Positions 1-8,772 are shown, numbered from the stretch's first letter. The stretch: DNA of 20,257 bases from an uncultured Lachnospiraceae bacterium (GCA_910577955.1 CAJTNC010000035.1:1-20257), one strand, 5' to 3'. The notes: generated by a model not told the origin, from the letters alone. Program-made: numbers and translations.

Positions 1-84
1 CCATGCTTCGCAAACCTGCATAAATACTGAATGTGTGGAGTTTTGCTCATGGCTATCATTATTTAATTTTAGGAGGTTATTATT

Positions 85-453
85 ATGGCAATATTCAATT
101 TCGGAAAGAAAAAAGAAGAAAAAATAACATCTGCTTGTACCTGCAGCTGTGGAGGCCCGACAAGTGAAGGGGAAAGAATGGCAAGTGATTGCTGTCCGAA
201 TTTGAAAGAGGGAGAAATATGTTGTGTCAAAGTATTAGGTGCTGGTTGTAAGTCTTGCCATGAACAATTTGAGAATGCCAAACAGGCGGTAAAAGAAATG
301 GGACTTTCCGTAGAGGTAGAATACATTACTGATATGCAGAAAGTAATGGAATACGGCGTTATGAGTATGCCTGCCATCGTTGTCAATGAAAAGGTTGTGT
401 CTATGGGCAAAGTATTAAAATCTGCAGATGTAATTGCCCTGTTGCAAAATTAA
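85..453 (+). CDS. Thioredoxin-like redox protein, cysteine-rich
   Basis: 122 residues. The start is fixed by AGGAGGT at 71-77, seven bases before the ATG. The thioredoxin-like part begins near residue 45 and carries the active-site motif C55-K-S-C58 after GAG. The loop with the likely cis-proline is S-M95... read as SMP (Pro96). This is the short 'redox-active disulfide protein' type (MTH895-like), not a full-length thioredoxin. The N-terminal part is lysine-rich and then cysteine-rich (CTCSCGG at 18-24, CC at 36-37, CC at 46-47), giving nine cysteines in all. There is no signal peptide, so it is probably cytoplasmic. In related genomes such proteins often sit beside a permease and an ArsR-type regulator, but neither is visible here because the window starts 84 bases upstream. 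A role in disulfide exchange or metal/metalloid handling is inference. Confidence 0.8.
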   Translation: MAIFNFGKKKEEKITSACTCSCGGPTSEGERMASDCCPNLKEGEICCVKVLGAGCKSCHEQFENAKQAVKEMGLSVEVEYITDMQKVMEYGVMSMPAIVVNEKVVSMGKVLKSADVIALLQN

Positions 454-472
454 AATTAGCGGAGGGGATTCA

Positions 473-886
473 ATGCTTGAAAGTATACCGTCTCAATCAA
501 TTATGACTGAATTGCTTGGTCAATCTTTGTTTGAAGTTTGGCAAGAGTTGTGTTTGGCTATCGATGAAAAATACGAAATGGAACGATTATGGAATACAGG
601 TGGAAAGAATTGGACTTACGAGTATAAATATCGTAGAGGCGGCAAAACACTTTGCTGCCTGTATGCAAAAAGTAATTGTGTTGGTTTCATGATTATCTTT
701 GGAAAAAATGAAAGAACAAAATTAGAAGATATAAGAGGGACTCTTTCTGCTGCTGTTTGTAGGCAGTATGATGAAGCAAAAACTTATCATGATGGGAAAT
801 GGGTAATGTTTGAACCGACAAATACTGCTGAATTTGATGATTATATTAAGTTGTTGGCTATTAAAAGAAAACCGAATAGGAAATAG
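473..886 (+). CDS. DUF3788 domain-containing protein
   Basis: 137 residues from the ATG at 473, which has GGAGGGG at 461-467. A longer frame from a TTG at 434 overlaps the preceding gene and has no ribosome binding site, so it was not used. The sequence matches what I know of the DUF3788 family: an N-terminal helix with WQEL, a conserved WTYEYKYRRGGKTLC segment (about 47-61), a MIIFGKNER strand-turn (73-81) and a C-terminal W-V-M-F-E-P block. There are no membrane segments or signal peptide. The function of the family is unknown to me. It starts 19 bases after the thioredoxin-like gene and is probably co-transcribed with it. Confidence 0.75.
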   Translation: MLESIPSQSIMTELLGQSLFEVWQELCLAIDEKYEMERLWNTGGKNWTYEYKYRRGGKTLCCLYAKSNCVGFMIIFGKNERTKLEDIRGTLSAAVCRQYDEAKTYHDGKWVMFEPTNTAEFDDYIKLLAIKRKPNRK

Positions 887-907
887 AGATAATAGGATGA
901 TCAAATA

Positions 908-1528
908 ATGGGGGAAGCACTTGGAAAAGTTGTAGAAGCACTGGTAGATGTATTTAAGAGAAACTATAAGAGGCCTAAATTGTGGTTTACAGTAGGGGTA
1001 CTTATATTTGTTATAATACTTTTGATTCCTTATATTGATTCAAATTTTTTCTATTTTAAAAGAATAGAAAAACGGATTGATATTCTTGCAAAGGTAATGT
1101 CGCTAGATCAAACGATGATAAACAGTAATCAAGCATACAAAGATGAGTATCAGAGTATTTTACAAGAAATTGAACAACAAAGAGATCGTTCATTAAATTC
1201 GCTGATGAATAAATTTATTTGCAATGCGAATTACCTTATGGTAACGGAAGGAGGTAAAGGAAACAGAGTAATTAAGTTTTTAACAGGTGCATTATGGTTT
1301 ATAATTATGACTATATGTATTCCTTTTATAAAAACATTTAAAAAGAAAAGCGATAAAGTAATAGCTTTTGTGATTTTAATGTTAATATCAGCTATGGTTG
1401 GTGGAATCTTTTCTATGATACCTGTAATTATATCTCCAATAGTGAATTATGTGGGTATTCCTCTGCTGCAGCTTGGGATAGTAATTATTGTAGCGATTAA
1501 AAGTAATAAAAAAGGACAAGGAACTTAA
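908..1528 (+). CDS. Hypothetical membrane protein with four predicted TM helices
   Basis: 206 residues, family not recognised. Visible features are a basic amphipathic N-terminus, a first hydrophobic helix at about 24-43, and a soluble, charged, probably helical stretch at about 51-103 (rich in E, Q, K and R). Three more hydrophobic helices lie at about 122-142, 150-173 and 176-197, ending in a basic tail. The single-helix, soluble loop, three-helix layout suggests an integral membrane protein with a coiled or helical loop. The ribosome binding site is weak (AGGA at 893-896). It follows DUF3788 by 21 bases and precedes the next membrane gene by 3 bases. Codon use is strongly AT-rich, unlike the sugar locus to the right. 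No function can be given. Confidence 0.6.
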   Translation: MGEALGKVVEALVDVFKRNYKRPKLWFTVGVLIFVIILLIPYIDSNFFYFKRIEKRIDILAKVMSLDQTMINSNQAYKDEYQSILQEIEQQRDRSLNSLMNKFICNANYLMVTEGGKGNRVIKFLTGALWFIIMTICIPFIKTFKKKSDKVIAFVILMLISAMVGGIFSMIPVIISPIVNYVGIPLLQLGIVIIVAIKSNKKGQGT

Positions 1529-1531
1529 AGT

Positions 1532-1981
1532 ATGATTGGATTGATTTTTCTTCTTATGCTGATAATTCCGAACTTATTTTGGACGAAGAATCAGCCAAAA
1601 GGCTACGAAGAATATGTACATAATGAAAGCAAAATTCTGCTGTTATTTGAAAGGATAGGCGAGGTTTTAGTGACTTGTTTGCTGCTTATTTTCAGCGATT
1701 TTAATATTCAGGATATTACTGCATGGACGATATGGTTGATTGCGGCATTTGTGCTGATGATCCTGTATGAATTATATTGGATACGATATTTTAAAAGTGA
1801 AAAGACGATGAAAGATTTTTACAGCAGTTTTATGGGTATTCCTGTTGCGGGGGCGTCTCTTCCGGTTATCGCGTGCGGCTTGATTGCGGTATACGGGCGG
1901 AATCCGATGTTGTTTGCGGCGGCAGCCATACTGGGAATAGGACATATTGGCATACATTTAAATCATCGGAAAGAGTTATAA
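1532..1981 (+). CDS. Hypothetical small membrane protein
   Basis: 149 residues. Hydrophobic helices are seen at about 1-17, 36-56, 63-84, 101-121 and 124-141. Between the first and second lies a polar stretch with the motif NQPKGYEEY (20-28). Similar unnamed proteins occur in many Firmicutes to my knowledge, but no function is known to me. AAGGA at 1518-1522 lies inside the preceding gene, nine bases before the ATG, and the genes are 3 bases apart, so translation is probably coupled. The stop codon lies only three bases from the stop of the convergent response-regulator gene, and I see no bidirectional terminator between them. Confidence 0.65.
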   Translation: MIGLIFLLMLIIPNLFWTKNQPKGYEEYVHNESKILLLFERIGEVLVTCLLLIFSDFNIQDITAWTIWLIAAFVLMILYELYWIRYFKSEKTMKDFYSSFMGIPVAGASLPVIACGLIAVYGRNPMLFAAAAILGIGHIGIHLNHRKEL

Positions 1982-1984
1982 ATT

Positions 1985-3508
1985 TTAATTGCGGAAGCTT
2001 ACTTGATCCGAACTTATGAGATTTCTATACTCGGAGGGACTGACACCCGCAAGTTTTTTAAAGATGGAAGAAAAGTAAGTCGCATCGTGATAGCCCACCA
2101 TCTCGGAAATGGCATAAATGTAGATATCGGTGCCGCGCAGCAGTTCTTTCGCCCGGTCTATGCGGACCTGATTGATGTGATCCGTCAGAGAAATGTTTGC
2201 GGTCTTTTTGAAGGTCCGGCTTAAGTGGGAGGCGGAAATATGCAGATGATCGGCAATCTGTTCTAAAGACAGATCAGAAGATAGATTTTCCCTGATATAC
2301 TGCATGGCTTTTTCGGCCAGTTGATTCTGGGTGGTTGAAGTATCGTTCAGGCTGTCACGGATATCGCAGAATAGCGTTGTCACAGCCTGTTCTAAGGCAA
2401 AGATATCGCAGGCGCTGCGGATGGCCGTCAGGTGATCTGTGGACAGCGCGGGAAGTTCCTTCTTGATCGTGATCCGGGAACAGATATAGTAGATCTGGGA
2501 ACAGATATTTTTGACCTCTTGGGCATCTAAGAAATTTCGCTTGAATTTTGCAAAAATATTCCGCAGCAGTATTTCGGCTTCGGCAAACTGCCAGTCCAAC
2601 AAAAGATTTTCAAACTGGAACAGATCGAGGGAATTTTCGGCGGTCAGATCACAGTTTTCCATTTTTTCCGAGGAAAAGACAGAGACATTATTTTCGGCGT
2701 AGAAATTAAAGGTCAACGCCCGGATCGCTTCGGAAACGGCCTGACGGAAAGTGGCGGGGGCAGTGTGGAGGCGGCTGATGCCCACGGAGATTTCTCTGGA
2801 ATCAAGGGTGCGCATGATCGCCTCGATCTCATTGCAGTTTGCGAGTATTCTGCCAAAGTCACTGTGAAAGTAAACAGTGATGATCAGATTGTTGTATCGG
2901 TAACAGTAAGCGTTTTCCTTTTCGTCAATGATGATTTTCTTTAAGGAAGAGATATCTTCGTGGTAAGGGATCAGCCGGAATGCCGCCACATAATAGTGGT
3001 CGAGGTCTAGCTGATAGGCCAGAAGTTTTTCTTCAAACTGCGGTTTATAGGCGTGGTCCGTCAAGACCTGCAGAAACTGTTCCTTTAAGAAGGCATCTTC
3101 CTCTTTGGCGATCTTAAACTGACGTTTGGAGCTGACAAGCTGCTTTTGGGCAGTCTGCACCGCCTCAAACAGTTCTTTTTTGTTGGTGGGCTTCAGAATG
3201 AAAGCGGACACATTGTAGTGAATGGCAGTTTGGGCATACTCAAAATCCGCGTATCCGGTCAGAAGAATGACCTTCTTCTCAGGGCAGTTTTCAAAGACAT
3301 ATTTAGCGACGCAAAGTCCGTCCGCCTCCGGCATTCTGATATCCGTGATGATGATGTCCGCTTCATGATTTTTCAGAAACTCGATGGCCTCGAGACCGTC
3401 GTTTGCGGTGCCCGCGACTTCACAGTCGATAGCGTTCCAGTTCATAAATTCGGCAATTCCTTTTCGCATGGTGGATTCATCATCCACGATCAGCAGTTTA
3501 AATGTCAT
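1985..3508 (-). CDS. YesN-type AraC family response regulator
   Basis: 507 residues. The N-terminal receiver domain (about 1-120) shows the acidic pair D9-D10, phosphoacceptor D56 in TDIRMP, T84 and K106 (LKP). A long, poorly conserved linker follows. The C-terminal AraC/XylS domain (about 400-500) has two helix-turn-helix units, seen as SLEQIADHLHISASHLSRTF and the conserved block ISEMVGYHDATYFSSIFKK. It is the DNA-binding partner of the kinase encoded just upstream and probably activates the divergent sugar importer operon. The ATG at 3508 overlaps the kinase stop by 11 bases. A GTG at 3517 would add three residues and cannot be excluded. Family identity is clear; the target is inferred from position. 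Confidence 0.9.
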   Translation of the reverse strand: MTFKLLIVDDESTMRKGIAEFMNWNAIDCEVAGTANDGLEAIEFLKNHEADIIITDIRMPEADGLCVAKYVFENCPEKKVILLTGYADFEYAQTAIHYNVSAFILKPTNKKELFEAVQTAQKQLVSSKRQFKIAKEEDAFLKEQFLQVLTDHAYKPQFEEKLLAYQLDLDHYYVAAFRLIPYHEDISSLKKIIIDEKENAYCYRYNNLIITVYFHSDFGRILANCNEIEAIMRTLDSREISVGISRLHTAPATFRQAVSEAIRALTFNFYAENNVSVFSSEKMENCDLTAENSLDLFQFENLLLDWQFAEAEILLRNIFAKFKRNFLDAQEVKNICSQIYYICSRITIKKELPALSTDHLTAIRSACDIFALEQAVTTLFCDIRDSLNDTSTTQNQLAEKAMQYIRENLSSDLSLEQIADHLHISASHLSRTFKKTANISLTDHINQVRIDRAKELLRGTDIYIYAISEMVGYHDATYFSSIFKKLAGVSPSEYRNLISSDQVSFRN

Positions 3509-5312
3509 GGTCTTCACCCGCTTTCGTCATATTGAGAGAATCTTCGGCACAGGCAGATATCGGAATCCGGAAGGAGATTGTGGTGCAAAGGTTCGGAACG
3601 CTCTCGATCTTGAGCCGTGCCCTTTCGCCAAACAGCAGTTCCAACCGCTTATCCAGATTTTTAAGTCCGATATGAGTGTGGGTGTCTTTGGAGGAGGAGG
3701 GGATACTTCGGATATCCGGAATTTCCGAAAATCCCACGCCGTTGTCGATGATCGCGACTTCCATCTCTGCAGATTCAGAATCTCCGGAGTCCGCCGGAAA
3801 GATCTGGATGATCAGTTTCCCCTTTCCCTTTTTCGGTTCTAAGCCGTGGACGATGGCGTTTTCCACCAGAGGCTGGATGCAGAAACAGGGAACTTTGCAT
3901 TTCATCAGTTCCTCGGTGATACGGATCGCGCAGTCGATGCGATCTTCAAAACGACGCTGCTGCAGATAAATATAGAACTTAACGTAATCCATCTCTTTTT
4001 CCAGTTCTATAAAATCAGCCTCCTTTGACAGGGTATTAGCTTTCAATAGTTCCCCCAGTGATATGACCATCTGATAGATCTCCTCGTTGTTGATGATCTG
4101 TGCTTTCCATGCGATGGTATTGAGCACATTGAAGAGAAAGTGGGGGTCCATCTGGGACTGCAGCGCCCGTATTTCGGCATTCTTTAGCAGGAGCTGTTTT
4201 TGAAAATTATCATTATAGTATGTGTCAAGCTGTTTTAACATGCGGTTGAAAGAGTCGCTCCACACCTCAAATTCGTGATACATCCTCATAGCCGGAAGTT
4301 CTCTGCTTGTCCCGGCGGAGATTTGATTGATATGATAGATCATACGCTTTACCGGGGAAGTGATCATCCGGCTGATGATGATGGAGGCCGCTGAAGCTAT
4401 CAAAACGGTGAGAACCAGAAGAAACAGATAGCTCTCAAGGGTCTGGTTTAAATCTTGCAGCAGCAGATTTTTGGGTGCAACGACAGCGGAGGCGATCTCC
4501 GGTCTGGCCAGACGTTTTGAAGCCGCAAAATAGCTTTCTCCGTTTAAAATCTCTTCCCGGAAGGAGATGGAGGAGGCGCTCAATGTCTGACGGGAGGCAA
4601 GTTCTATCCCCTGCGTCTTCATGGCGTCGTTTGAGACGAGAGTCATTTCCTCGTCATAGAGGCAGATAAACCAAGAGGGATCCAATCCTTCCACGCAATA
4701 CTGCATCCATTTTTCACGGTTGAGCTTGATAAAAAAAGTTCCCATATAATTGCCGGTGTTGCCGCTGTAAAGATTTCGGATAAAATAGAGACTGTTTTCA
4801 GCTTCGGGAAGCACTCTGCACATCAGGTAGGGATTTGTCTGATCCAAATCTTGTAGGAGCAGAGCGTTTTGTTCACTGTAGGGCTCAAAAGAACCGGAGG
4901 TATAAATGTGGAACAGGGCTCCGTCTTTGCTGATAATGAAAACGGAGTCCGTAAAATTATGGCTGGCGAGGGAAGTCCTGTAGTACATGGAGGACATCTG
5001 CCGTTCTATGGCAAGTTTTTTCTCGTATCCGATGCGGGAGGAATCCGGGGATTCGAGGGTCTCTAAAAGCAGCGTATCGGAGAGAAACAGAGGGGCAGCG
5101 GAATTGATGGAGGCGATCTGATCCGAAATTTTCTGATTGACCTGATTTAATTGGGAAGTGAAGGATCTCTCGTAGTTTTCCATCAGAACTTCCGCAGTTT
5201 TGTTATAATAAAAGAAACCGGAGAACAGCAGAGTGACCGTCACGATCAGGCAGACGGCTATTGTGATAAACGTGCGAAGGGACATGATATTATGGATGTT
5301 TTTTGACTTCAT
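3498..5312 (-). CDS. YesM-type sensor histidine kinase
   Basis: 604 residues. A membrane helix at about 13-35 and a second at about 295-316 enclose an extracellular sensor region of about 260 residues (dCACHE-like by family). A HAMP region follows at about 317-370. The His_kinase domain carries H391 in QSQMDPHFLFNVLN. The ATP-binding domain shows the N box (LVENAIVHG, N485), the G1 box (DNGVGF, 523-528) and the G2 box (GLKNLDKRL, 549-557). The open frame extends up to 5525, but the ATG at 5312 has GGGAG at a good distance and gives a normal N-terminus for the family, so the extra 71 residues were dropped. It would autophosphorylate on sensing an external ligand and pass phosphate to the YesN protein encoded downstream. 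The ligand is unknown, presumably a sugar. Confidence 0.9.
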   Translation of the reverse strand: MKSKNIHNIMSLRTFITIAVCLIVTVTLLFSGFFYYNKTAEVLMENYERSFTSQLNQVNQKISDQIASINSAAPLFLSDTLLLETLESPDSSRIGYEKKLAIERQMSSMYYRTSLASHNFTDSVFIISKDGALFHIYTSGSFEPYSEQNALLLQDLDQTNPYLMCRVLPEAENSLYFIRNLYSGNTGNYMGTFFIKLNREKWMQYCVEGLDPSWFICLYDEEMTLVSNDAMKTQGIELASRQTLSASSISFREEILNGESYFAASKRLARPEIASAVVAPKNLLLQDLNQTLESYLFLLVLTVLIASAASIIISRMITSPVKRMIYHINQISAGTSRELPAMRMYHEFEVWSDSFNRMLKQLDTYYNDNFQKQLLLKNAEIRALQSQMDPHFLFNVLNTIAWKAQIINNEEIYQMVISLGELLKANTLSKEADFIELEKEMDYVKFYIYLQQRRFEDRIDCAIRITEELMKCKVPCFCIQPLVENAIVHGLEPKKGKGKLIIQIFPADSGDSESAEMEVAIIDNGVGFSEIPDIRSIPSSSKDTHTHIGLKNLDKRLELLFGERARLKIESVPNLCTTISFRIPISACAEDSLNMTKAGEDHDI

Positions 5313-5373
5313 ACGGCTTTCTCCCTTGCGGAAATAGAGATTCACGAACTCTGTGAGAATCGCTTTCCTATAT

Positions 5374-5402
5374 AGTATCTCATATTTGACAGGACGCTTC
5401 AA
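5374..5402 (-). promoter_or_regulatory. Candidate promoter of the kinase-regulator operon
   Basis: On the minus strand TTGAAG (5397-5402) and GATACT (5374-5379) are 17 bases apart, each matching four of six sigma-A consensus positions. They lie about 60 bases upstream of the kinase ATG. This is a weak match, kept because spacing and place fit. Confidence 0.3.
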
Positions 5403-5536
5403 TGCGGTTTTGGGAATACGCAAGATTTTTAAGGAAGAGAGCATGAGAGTAAAAGTCATCGGAAAAATATCAAAGATTGACATAAAATGACAGGGATCGA
5501 CGGCGAAATAATACAATATCGGCACAAAGGATTTTA

Positions 5537-5565
5537 TTCAAAATACCATCGGGACTTGCTACAAT
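5537..5565 (+). promoter_or_regulatory. Candidate promoter of the sugar importer operon
   Basis: TTCAAA (5537-5542), a 17-base spacer and TACAAT (5560-5565), preceded by TG one base away (extended -10). The start point would fall near 5572, leaving a leader of about 38 bases before the binding-protein ATG. A poor -35 with a good extended -10 is what one expects of an activator-dependent promoter, here presumably YesN. Confidence 0.45.
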
Positions 5566-5609
5566 TTCGTCATACCAAAAGTTTTCGATTCACATAAAGG
5601 AGGAAGTGT

Positions 5610-6989
5610 ATGAAGAAAAAAATCATGAACAGGATTCTGGGAGCGGCGATGACCGGGATCATGGTATTTTCGCTGACAGCCTGCGGAAATGGCGGCGGTG
5701 GGGAAAACGCCGGGAGCAGTAATACAGGGGCCGGAGAGGGCAGTGCACAGGAGGAGACGGCGTCCGGCGATGAAAAGGTCGTGTTGGATGTGATCAACTA
5801 CCATGTGGGCACCGACTATGCGGCGGAGTATTACTCTTATCTTTTTGAGGCTTTTCAGGAGACCGAAGAGGGCCGCAACGTAGAATTCCGTTTTGAGGAG
5901 ATCCCGACCACCGATGCGTTCAACCAGAAGATCAAGTTGTTGATTTCCAGCGGGGATTTGCCGGATATCGTTTTTAACGGCGGAAATAACATTACGGAAC
6001 TGGCGGCAAAATCGGGAAAAGTGGCGGATCTGACACCTTATTTCGAAGCGGATCCGGAGTGGAAAGCGCTGTTTGACGAGACCTCTTTGGAATTTAATAC
6101 GGTGGACGGAAAGATATACGGTGTTCCGGTATCCAAAGAGATTTCCTATATTTATTACAATAAGGAACTGTTTAAGCAGGCGGGCATCGAGGCGCCGGAA
6201 ACCGCTTATGCAAGCTGGGATGAATTTTTTGAGGCCTGCGATAAGTTGAAAGAGGCGGGTATCACACCGGTGGGAATGGACACTGCGGATTCAGGATGGC
6301 TTACTAACCTGTGGATGAGCGCATTGATCGGTACCGCCGGGGATGCAGGAAACACATGGATGAACAGTATGTATCCCACAGATTTCAATACGCCGGAGGT
6401 GGAGGCGGCCGCGGAGACCATCCAGAGAATGTTTATGGAATATACGACAGCGGATGCAGTAGGCGGCAAATATGATCCGATGGCTACACATTTCTTTAAC
6501 GGAGAGGTGGCAATGTTCCCCAACGGACCGTGGATGATCCCCGATTTTTCCGAGACGGAAAAGGCTCCGGAAGGTTTTTATGACAAGGTCGGAATCATGC
6601 TGATGCCGGAGAATGGCATGGAGATGGTACCCACGCCCGGCGATATGGTGGGAGCTTCCGAACCGGAGAAGATCGAGGCGGCCGTCGCATTCTTAAAGTT
6701 TGAGACAAAGCCGGAAAACCAGATCAAGGCGTTGGAAATGACAGGATTACAGCCGGTGTCCAACGATTTGGAGATTCCCTCCGAGTTGACGGAGAGCGAT
6801 CCTTTGATGGCGAGAGTGCTGGAGATCCAGAATGAAGCCGCGGTCACCTACGGGCAGAATCAGGCTTACTGGTATCAGAACACAATAGACACCTTTTCCA
6901 CAGAACTTCCGGAACTGGCATACGGCAATATAACGCCTCAGGAGTTCTGCAAAAAATTATCGGAATCGGCTGCAAAGAATCAGGAGTAA
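5610..6989 (+). CDS. Sugar ABC transporter substrate-binding lipoprotein
   Basis: 459 residues. The signal peptide is lipoprotein type: basic MKKKIMNR, a hydrophobic core and lipobox LTAC with the acylated cysteine at position 25. A Gly/Ser/Glu-rich flexible linker follows (26-54). The mature part is a type 1 extracellular solute-binding protein (SBP_bac_1, CUT1 class), with typical blocks such as DLPDIVFNGG, GKIYGVPVSKEISYIYYNK and FFNGEVAMFPNGPWM. It would be anchored to the outer face of the membrane and deliver an oligosaccharide to the two permeases. The start has AAAGGAGG at 5596-5603. The ligand cannot be read from the sequence; the GH65 gene in the same operon suggests an alpha-linked gluco-disaccharide or oligosaccharide. 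Confidence 0.92.
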   Translation: MKKKIMNRILGAAMTGIMVFSLTACGNGGGGENAGSSNTGAGEGSAQEETASGDEKVVLDVINYHVGTDYAAEYYSYLFEAFQETEEGRNVEFRFEEIPTTDAFNQKIKLLISSGDLPDIVFNGGNNITELAAKSGKVADLTPYFEADPEWKALFDETSLEFNTVDGKIYGVPVSKEISYIYYNKELFKQAGIEAPETAYASWDEFFEACDKLKEAGITPVGMDTADSGWLTNLWMSALIGTAGDAGNTWMNSMYPTDFNTPEVEAAAETIQRMFMEYTTADAVGGKYDPMATHFFNGEVAMFPNGPWMIPDFSETEKAPEGFYDKVGIMLMPENGMEMVPTPGDMVGASEPEKIEAAVAFLKFETKPENQIKALEMTGLQPVSNDLEIPSELTESDPLMARVLEIQNEAAVTYGQNQAYWYQNTIDTFSTELPELAYGNITPQEFCKKLSESAAKNQE

Positions 6990-7002
6990 AACAGGAAGGA
7001 CG

Positions 7003-7027
7003 GGGGCTGCTGCTGCAGCCCCTTTTT
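7003..7027 (+). terminator. Intra-operon hairpin terminator/attenuator
   Basis: GGGGCTGC (7003-7010), a four-base loop and GCAGCCCC (7015-7022) form a perfect 8-bp stem followed by TTTTT. It lies 13 bases after the binding-protein stop and 15 bases before the permease start. It probably ends most transcripts after the binding-protein gene, or protects its 3' end, so that this protein is made in excess over the permeases. Confidence 0.8.
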
Positions 7028-7041
7028 GAAAGGAGCAGCCT

Positions 7042-7929
7042 ATGAAAATAAAAAATAAAGGACTGTGGATCGCTCTGTTCACTTTGCCCTGCATGTTGTT
7101 GTTTGCACTTGTCTATGCGGCGCCCATTGTGACAGTGGCCTACACGTCCCTGTGCAATTATACAACTTTTTCCGCGCCGGAATTTGCGGGGATCAAAAAT
7201 TTTGTGACGATCTTCAGTGATAAGGATTTTCTCGTGTCCGTAAAAAATACATTAGTGTGGGTGTTGCTGCAGTCCGTATTCCATGTGACGCTAGGCCTTA
7301 TCATGGCGTTAGTGCTCAGAAGAAAGCCAAAGGGCTGGCAGGTCGTGCGGACCGCCTATATGATTCCGAACATCATCCCAACGGCGGCAACCGGCGTGAT
7401 GTTTACACTATTGTTAAATCCAAGCTTTGGTGTGGTTAAACCACTGTGGGAAAAACTGGGATTCGAGACAAGTCAGGTGCCGAACCTGTTTGGCAATTCC
7501 AGATATGCGTTTTGGACGGTGACCTTTACATGGATTTTGTATTCGGGATTCAACACGATCATCTTTCTGGCGGAGATGGGGGCCATAGACAAGGAGGTCT
7601 ATGAGGCGGCCAGAGTGGACGGGGCAAAACCGTGGCAGATTGACAGGTATATCACACTGCCGCTGATGAAAAATATATTCGGTACCTGCGTGACGCTTGC
7701 CTCCGTGGCTATGGTGTCCCAGTTTGACATAATCTATATGACGACAAAGGGAGGGCCGGGAAACAGCACCTTAAATCTGCCGATCTATCTGTACAAGGCG
7801 GCAACCCTTGAAAATAATTACGGAAAAGCAAACGCAGTGGGCGTTGTTCAGATTGTGATCGGAATATCCCTTGTGCTGCTGATACAGCGGCTGTTTATGG
7901 CAAAAGCCGGAGAGGAGGACGGAAAATAA
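7042..7929 (+). CDS. CUT1 sugar ABC transporter permease (MalF/UgpA-like)
   Basis: 295 residues with six hydrophobic helices in the usual binding-protein-dependent permease layout. The cytoplasmic EAA loop at about 188-207 reads YEAARVDGAKPWQIDRYITL, the contact point for the ATPase. AAAGGAGC at 7029-7036 precedes the ATG. It pairs with the next gene to form the membrane channel. No ATPase gene is present in the window, which is common for Firmicutes CUT1 importers that share one MsmX-type ATPase. Confidence 0.92.
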   Translation: MKIKNKGLWIALFTLPCMLLFALVYAAPIVTVAYTSLCNYTTFSAPEFAGIKNFVTIFSDKDFLVSVKNTLVWVLLQSVFHVTLGLIMALVLRRKPKGWQVVRTAYMIPNIIPTAATGVMFTLLLNPSFGVVKPLWEKLGFETSQVPNLFGNSRYAFWTVTFTWILYSGFNTIIFLAEMGAIDKEVYEAARVDGAKPWQIDRYITLPLMKNIFGTCVTLASVAMVSQFDIIYMTTKGGPGNSTLNLPIYLYKAATLENNYGKANAVGVVQIVIGISLVLLIQRLFMAKAGEEDGK

Positions 7930-8772
7930 ATGAAAAAGACACCACAGGCAATGATTTTTCTTGCCAAGATTGCAAAATATCTCTTTTTAATTTTTTTTAC
8001 GCTGATTGCAGTAGCCCCTATTGTCTGGGCGGCCATCAGTTCCTTTAAAACTTATGCGGAGATCAATTCTTCCGCACTCTCTTGGCCTTCCGCTTTTCAG
8101 TTGGACAACTACAGGGCAGCGTTTCGGTATGCGCCCATTGCAAAATACTTTTTAAACAGCGTCATTATCGTGGGATGCAGCGTGTTGGTCACGGTGGCCC
8201 TTGTGGCCATGTGCGCCTATATCATCTCAAGGTTCCGGTTTAAATTGAAAACAGTTATCGTTCTTTTGATATCGGCGTCGCTGATGCTGCCGGCACAGGC
8301 CATATCCCAGCCGCTGTTTGCCATATTTCAAAAGCTTCACATTTTTGATACGAAGCCCGGGCTGATCATCGTGTACTCGGCGATGGGGATCCCCATGTCC
8401 TTTTTTGTTATGGTCAGCTACTATAAGACCATATCGCCGGCCTTGGAGGAGTCGGCGTATATTGACGGGGCGTCCTTTTTGCAGGCATTTTTTTCAATCA
8501 TACTGCCCCTTGCAAAACCGGGACTTGTGACCATAGCGCTGTTACAGTTTATCAATACATGGAATGAATTTTATTTTGCTCTGATGCTGACCAGCGGAGA
8601 TTCGGCCAGAACGGTGCCGATCGCCCTGAATTACTATATGGGAACCTTCGCCAACAATTATTCCGCTCTGTTTGCGGCGGTGGTGATGACGGTGCTGCCT
8701 ACGATCATTTTGTTTATCATATTGCAGAGACAGGTGGTGGAGAGCCTGACGGCGGGCGCAGTGAAAGGATAG
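7930..8772 (+). CDS. CUT1 sugar ABC transporter permease (MalG/UgpE-like)
   Basis: 280 residues. The first hydrophobic helix is at about 15-36, with five more behind it. The EAA loop at about 172-197 includes EESAYIDGASF and ends in ILPLAKPG. The segment QFINTWNEFYFALML (206-220) is typical of MalG-type subunits. The ATG follows the stop codon of the first permease with no gap, and GAGGAGG inside that gene (7912-7918) serves as ribosome binding site, so the two subunits are translationally coupled. Confidence 0.92.
   Translation: MKKTPQAMIFLAKIAKYLFLIFFTLIAVAPIVWAAISSFKTYAEINSSALSWPSAFQLDNYRAAFRYAPIAKYFLNSVIIVGCSVLVTVALVAMCAYIISRFRFKLKTVIVLLISASLMLPAQAISQPLFAIFQKLHIFDTKPGLIIVYSAMGIPMSFFVMVSYYKTISPALEESAYIDGASFLQAFFSIILPLAKPGLVTIALLQFINTWNEFYFALMLTSGDSARTVPIALNYYMGTFANNYSALFAAVVMTVLPTIILFIILQRQVVESLTAGAVKG

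Noticed and set aside
1..84. The end of an upstream protein gene at the left edge.
   Set aside because: Stops occur in two frames within 30 bases and there is too little sequence to recognise a family.
2003..5066. Several plus-strand open frames opposite the kinase and response regulator.
   Set aside because: The minus-strand genes have complete receiver, AraC, kinase and ATPase motifs; the plus-strand frames have none.
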